Below, in pieces: positions 61,759 through 64,000 of a stretch of DNA of 64,000 nucleotides. Location of the stretch: the NCBI GenBank assembly GCA_040505895.1, contig JBEVXU010000004.1:1-64000 (forward strand), given 5' to 3'. The position numbers were made by a program, and so were the translations under genes. The stretch comes from Vondammii sp040505895. GTDB lineage: Bacteria > Pseudomonadota > Gammaproteobacteria > Chromatiales > Chromatiaceae. A model generated the notes under the pieces. That model had not been told where the DNA came from, did no database searches, and was given only the letters and a program-made list of their open reading frames with translations. The first letter of the stretch is position 1. Each line of letters begins with the position of its first letter.

Positions 61759-62655
61759 TCAGTTATGACGAGGCAGTAGTGCCAACGGATTAACAGGGGC
61801 CCCATTACGGCGAATTTCAAAATGGAGTTGGGCGTTACCACTTCCGTCCTCTCCCATCTCGGCGATACTCGTGCCCTTGGACACCTGATCCCCCTCCTTC
61901 ACCAGAATCCTTCTATTTAGCCCATAAGCGCTCAGGTAGCTTTTGTTATGCTTGATGATAATCAAGCGACCGTAACCCACCAGCCCGCTTCCCGCATAAA
62001 CCACTTTTCCTGCTTCAGCCGCCTTTACCGGCTGACCCACACTTCCCCGCAACTTGACTCCCTTCCGCAACGAATCGCCTTTAACAAAACGCTGCACTAA
62101 CGTACCCCGTGTCGGCCAACCCCAGCTGAACTTTAACGATTCTTGAGGTTTTTTCCTGTTTGGCTGTTTTTGGGTGATTTTAGTAGGGTTTTTACTACGA
62201 TTAGGGGGAGAATAGCTCTGTCTCTTTTTTGTGGCTGTTGTGGTTTTACCCTGGGAGATGGAACGATCTTTAGCTTTCGACTTTTCTGCGGCTCTTTTGG
62301 AAGGAGCGTTCTTAAGTGGTAACAGGCGTAGCTTCTGTCCCGGATAGATGGTGTAGGGTGAGGGGATACCGTTCCATCTTGCCAAGCTATGGTGGGCAAA
62401 TCTAAAGCGCCAGGAGATGGAGTAGAGTGTATCGCCCTTTACCACCCGGTAGTACGTCGGCTTGGAAGGCGGTTTTACTGTGGTTTTCTCTCTGGAGACC
62501 ACCGGTGCTCGCACGGGTGGGCTACAGGCGGTAAGAAAGAGGCCGCATCCGATCATGACAAACACAAAAGCGAGGGAGACGGCTGTTACGCCACAAGGGC
62601 GGTTGCGCAGAGGGCTACGATTTAGCATTGTGTCCAGCAAATCGTACCTCCGCAT
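61759..62655 (-). CDS. nlpD: NlpD-type lipoprotein with LysM and M23 domains
   Basis: This 298-residue envelope protein activates cell-wall amidases at division. A lipobox, LFLTACS, lies near residue 40, so the mature protein is anchored to a membrane. A LysM domain (YYRVVKGDTLYSISWRF) binds peptidoglycan, followed by a long Lys/Ser/Pro-rich linker. The M23 domain has GVKLRG at the first zinc position and LHFEIRRNG at the last, with the metal ligands reduced as in E. coli NlpD/EnvC, so it is a non-catalytic activator. An ATG at 62628 is an alternative start. It precedes rpoS. Confidence 0.94.
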   Translation of the reverse strand: MRRYDLLDTMLNRSPLRNRPCGVTAVSLAFVFVMIGCGLFLTACSPPVRAPVVSREKTTVKPPSKPTYYRVVKGDTLYSISWRFRFAHHSLARWNGIPSPYTIYPGQKLRLLPLKNAPSKRAAEKSKAKDRSISQGKTTTATKKRQSYSPPNRSKNPTKITQKQPNRKKPQESLKFSWGWPTRGTLVQRFVKGDSLRKGVKLRGSVGQPVKAAEAGKVVYAGSGLVGYGRLIIIKHNKSYLSAYGLNRRILVKEGDQVSKGTSIAEMGEDGSGNAQLHFEIRRNGAPVNPLALLPRHN

Positions 62656-62667
62656 TACACCCTGTTC

Positions 62668-63246
62668 CTATAGCTTACTGATCACGATGGCAGCTGCCAC
62701 CAACAGCACCATTAGCCAACCAATCAGGTCTATATATTTTTTCAGCACTGCCTCCATCTTCTCGCCGCCCCAAGCCATCAGCGCGGCCACCAAAAAGAAA
62801 CGGGCTCCACGTCCAATGAAAGAGGCGAGGACAAATGGCAGCAATGCCATTGAGATCACACCGGCGGTGATGGTAAAAACTTTATAGGGGATGGGAGAGA
62901 AACCGGCAACAAAAATGGCCCAAAAACCCCACTCATCAAACCAGTTCTTTGCCTGCAGGTACTTGGGGTAATAACCACCATCCTGAAGTAGCGGCTCAAC
63001 CAGGTCAAAAGCAAATAGGCCGATGAGGTAACCTAACAGGCCGCCAACCACGGAGGCAACGGTGGTTAATGCGGCCAAATTCCATGCTTTGGCGGGATTA
63101 GCCAACGTCATTGGTGCCAGCATCACATCAGGAGGAATCGGGAAAAAGGAGGATTCAGCAAAACTCAGCCCGGCAAGGTAGCGGGAAGCGTGGCGATGCC
63201 GTGCCCAAAGCATCACCTTTGCGTAGAGATGGGAGAAGAGCCGCAT
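62668..63246 (-). CDS. yqaA: YqaA-family DedA/VTT-like membrane protein
   Basis: This 192-residue inner-membrane protein is of the DedA-like/VTT superfamily. FFPIPPDVMLAPMTLA (about 34-49) and FSPIPYKVFTITAGV (about 115-129) are the paired re-entrant-loop signatures. Four to five hydrophobic segments are seen. Related proteins flip or scramble lipids; the YqaA branch itself is not well characterised. Its start overlaps the pcm stop (TAATG), and nlpD begins 12 bp after it. Confidence 0.92.
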   Translation of the reverse strand: MRLFSHLYAKVMLWARHRHASRYLAGLSFAESSFFPIPPDVMLAPMTLANPAKAWNLAALTTVASVVGGLLGYLIGLFAFDLVEPLLQDGGYYPKYLQAKNWFDEWGFWAIFVAGFSPIPYKVFTITAGVISMALLPFVLASFIGRGARFFLVAALMAWGGEKMEAVLKKYIDLIGWLMVLLVAAAIVISKL

Positions 63247-63908
63247 TACAATACCCCCCCCAGAAGTGGAACAAAGACTACTTGTTCCAACAGCTCCTTA
63301 TCATAACCTGTAGCGGTGCGGGTCACTCTCACCAGCACCTGCTCACTGCGCAATCCAATGGGCAGAACCATACGTCCACCCGGCTTGAGCTGATCAACCA
63401 GTGCCCTGGGAATACCTTCGGGGGCGGCCGTCACCAGAATGCCGTCAAAGGGCCCGTATTCTGGAATCCCCATGCCACCGTCACTGTGGCGAAGGCGAAT
63501 ATTTCTTAACCCCAAAGATTGAAAACGGCTGTGCGCCTGCTTCTGCAGCGCTGCAATCCGTTCGACACTGTAAACACGCTTCACCAGTTGAGCAAGAATG
63601 GCGGTCTGGTATCCCGAGCCGGTACCGATCTCCAGCACTGTATCGAGTGGACCGCCCTCCAGCAGCAGTTCCGTCATACGTGCAACGATATAGGGTTGTG
63701 AAATGGTCTGACCGTGACCGATAGGGAGCGCAGTATCTTCATAGGCACGGCTCGCTAAGGCCTCATCGACAAAGATGTGTCGTGGTGTGCTGCGTACTGT
63801 GTTTAGTACGTCGTTATTGACGATACCCTCATCCCGTAACCGCTGGACCAGCCGCTCCCGGGTGCGAGAAGAGGTCATACCGATACCACGATACTGAGCA
63901 TTGATCAT
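63246..63908 (-). CDS. pcm: Protein-L-isoaspartate O-methyltransferase
   Basis: Pcm (220 residues) methylates isoaspartyl residues so that damaged proteins can be repaired. The AdoMet-binding motif I is VLEIGTGSGYQTAIL (about 83-97), preceded by the PCMT signature IGHGQTISQPYIVA. PIGLRSEQVLVRV completes the core. The ATG at 63908 (MINAQYRG) overlaps the surE stop by four bases (ATGA), so it is preferred over a TTG at 63929. It lies within the surE-pcm-yqaA-nlpD-rpoS block. Confidence 0.96.
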   Translation of the reverse strand: MINAQYRGIGMTSSRTRERLVQRLRDEGIVNNDVLNTVRSTPRHIFVDEALASRAYEDTALPIGHGQTISQPYIVARMTELLLEGGPLDTVLEIGTGSGYQTAILAQLVKRVYSVERIAALQKQAHSRFQSLGLRNIRLRHSDGGMGIPEYGPFDGILVTAAPEGIPRALVDQLKPGGRMVLPIGLRSEQVLVRVTRTATGYDKELLEQVVFVPLLGGVL

Positions 63909-64000
63909 TGTGGCATCCTGCTCAACCAATCACCCAGTTTTTCCAGGGCCGAGTGACGGGTCAGATCGATCTGTAGCGGAGTAACCGAGACATAGCCCTC
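63905..64000 (-). CDS. surE: 5'/3'-nucleotidase SurE, C-terminal end only
   Basis: The window holds only the last 31 codons of this gene, reading EGYVSVTPLQIDLTRHSAL and ending SRMPQ-stop. The VSVTPLQID segment is the conserved SurE C-terminus, and the position before pcm is as in other gammaproteobacteria. SurE removes phosphate from nucleoside monophosphates under stress. The start lies outside the window. Confidence 0.9.
   Translation of the reverse strand, partial: EGYVSVTPLQIDLTRHSALEKLGDWLSRMPQ

Overview
The window looks like chromosomal DNA of a free-living or facultatively host-associated gammaproteobacterium. The markers are a surE-pcm-yqaA-nlpD-rpoS block, a dnaX-ybaB-recR block with the SRP RNA gene just upstream, the 1600-residue class of NAD-glutamate dehydrogenase, ThrH, an FNR/Anr-type regulator, and dispersed palindromes of the 'GTAGGAGCGAA' type. 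Base composition and gene families resemble Chromatiales-like or sulfur-oxidiser lineages, but the genus is inference; no rRNA or tRNA gene was found.

Layout. 1-2441 is accessory: a Y1 (RAYT/IS200-like) transposase with nested GGGTGTCC repeats at both ends and a 228-bp duplication of its tail, followed by a ccdAB toxin-antitoxin pair. 2685-11784 is core: gdhB, a HIT protein, recR, ybaB, dnaX (with an A10 slippage site) and ffs. 11785-20801 holds a GGDEF/EAL protein, a PLP enzyme, a hydrolase, a LysE exporter, an SLC13-type transporter behind a highly structured leader, and folD. 21166-29806 holds NorE/NorF-like membrane proteins, a PLA2-like secreted protein, a rubrerythrin, a YiiX-like cysteine hydrolase, fhs, an HD-GYP protein, YbaK and a glycosyltransferase. 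29969-36626 holds an RND pump without an adaptor gene, a chalcone-isomerase-like protein, an SDR that has lost its N-terminus, and a leucine-rich-repeat protein. 36869-40712 pairs a periplasmic binding protein with a GGDEF/EAL/CZB sensor. 41348-46074 is a fadNAE-like beta-oxidation operon whose acyl-CoA dehydrogenase is broken by an amber codon and then fused by deletion to the tail of a VPLPA/PEP-CTERM gene; a MerR gene with a LiuR-type operator lies upstream. 46385-50652 holds thrH, an RpfG-like regulator, a small-molecule kinase and an inositol-phosphatase-like enzyme. 50800-55903 is a diffusible-signal-factor (DSF) locus: rpfC and rpfF converge, with an ACP and a ketosynthase diverging from rpfC. 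56231-64000 is core again: mobA, hrpB, fnr and the rpoS block.

How it fits together. The strongest system is DSF quorum sensing. RpfF makes the cis-2-unsaturated fatty-acid signal, RpfC senses it, and the RpfG-like HD-GYP protein would turn that into cyclic-di-GMP hydrolysis. A dedicated ACP/ketosynthase pair and the only beta-oxidation operon lie nearby. Two GGDEF/EAL proteins and a second HD-GYP protein make cyclic-di-GMP turnover the common theme. FolD and Fhs together supply one-carbon units.

Two families of long palindromic, non-coding elements are scattered through the intergenic spaces: three copies of a ~148-bp REP-type element and two of a ~166-bp element. One of the latter supplies the last codons of a gene.
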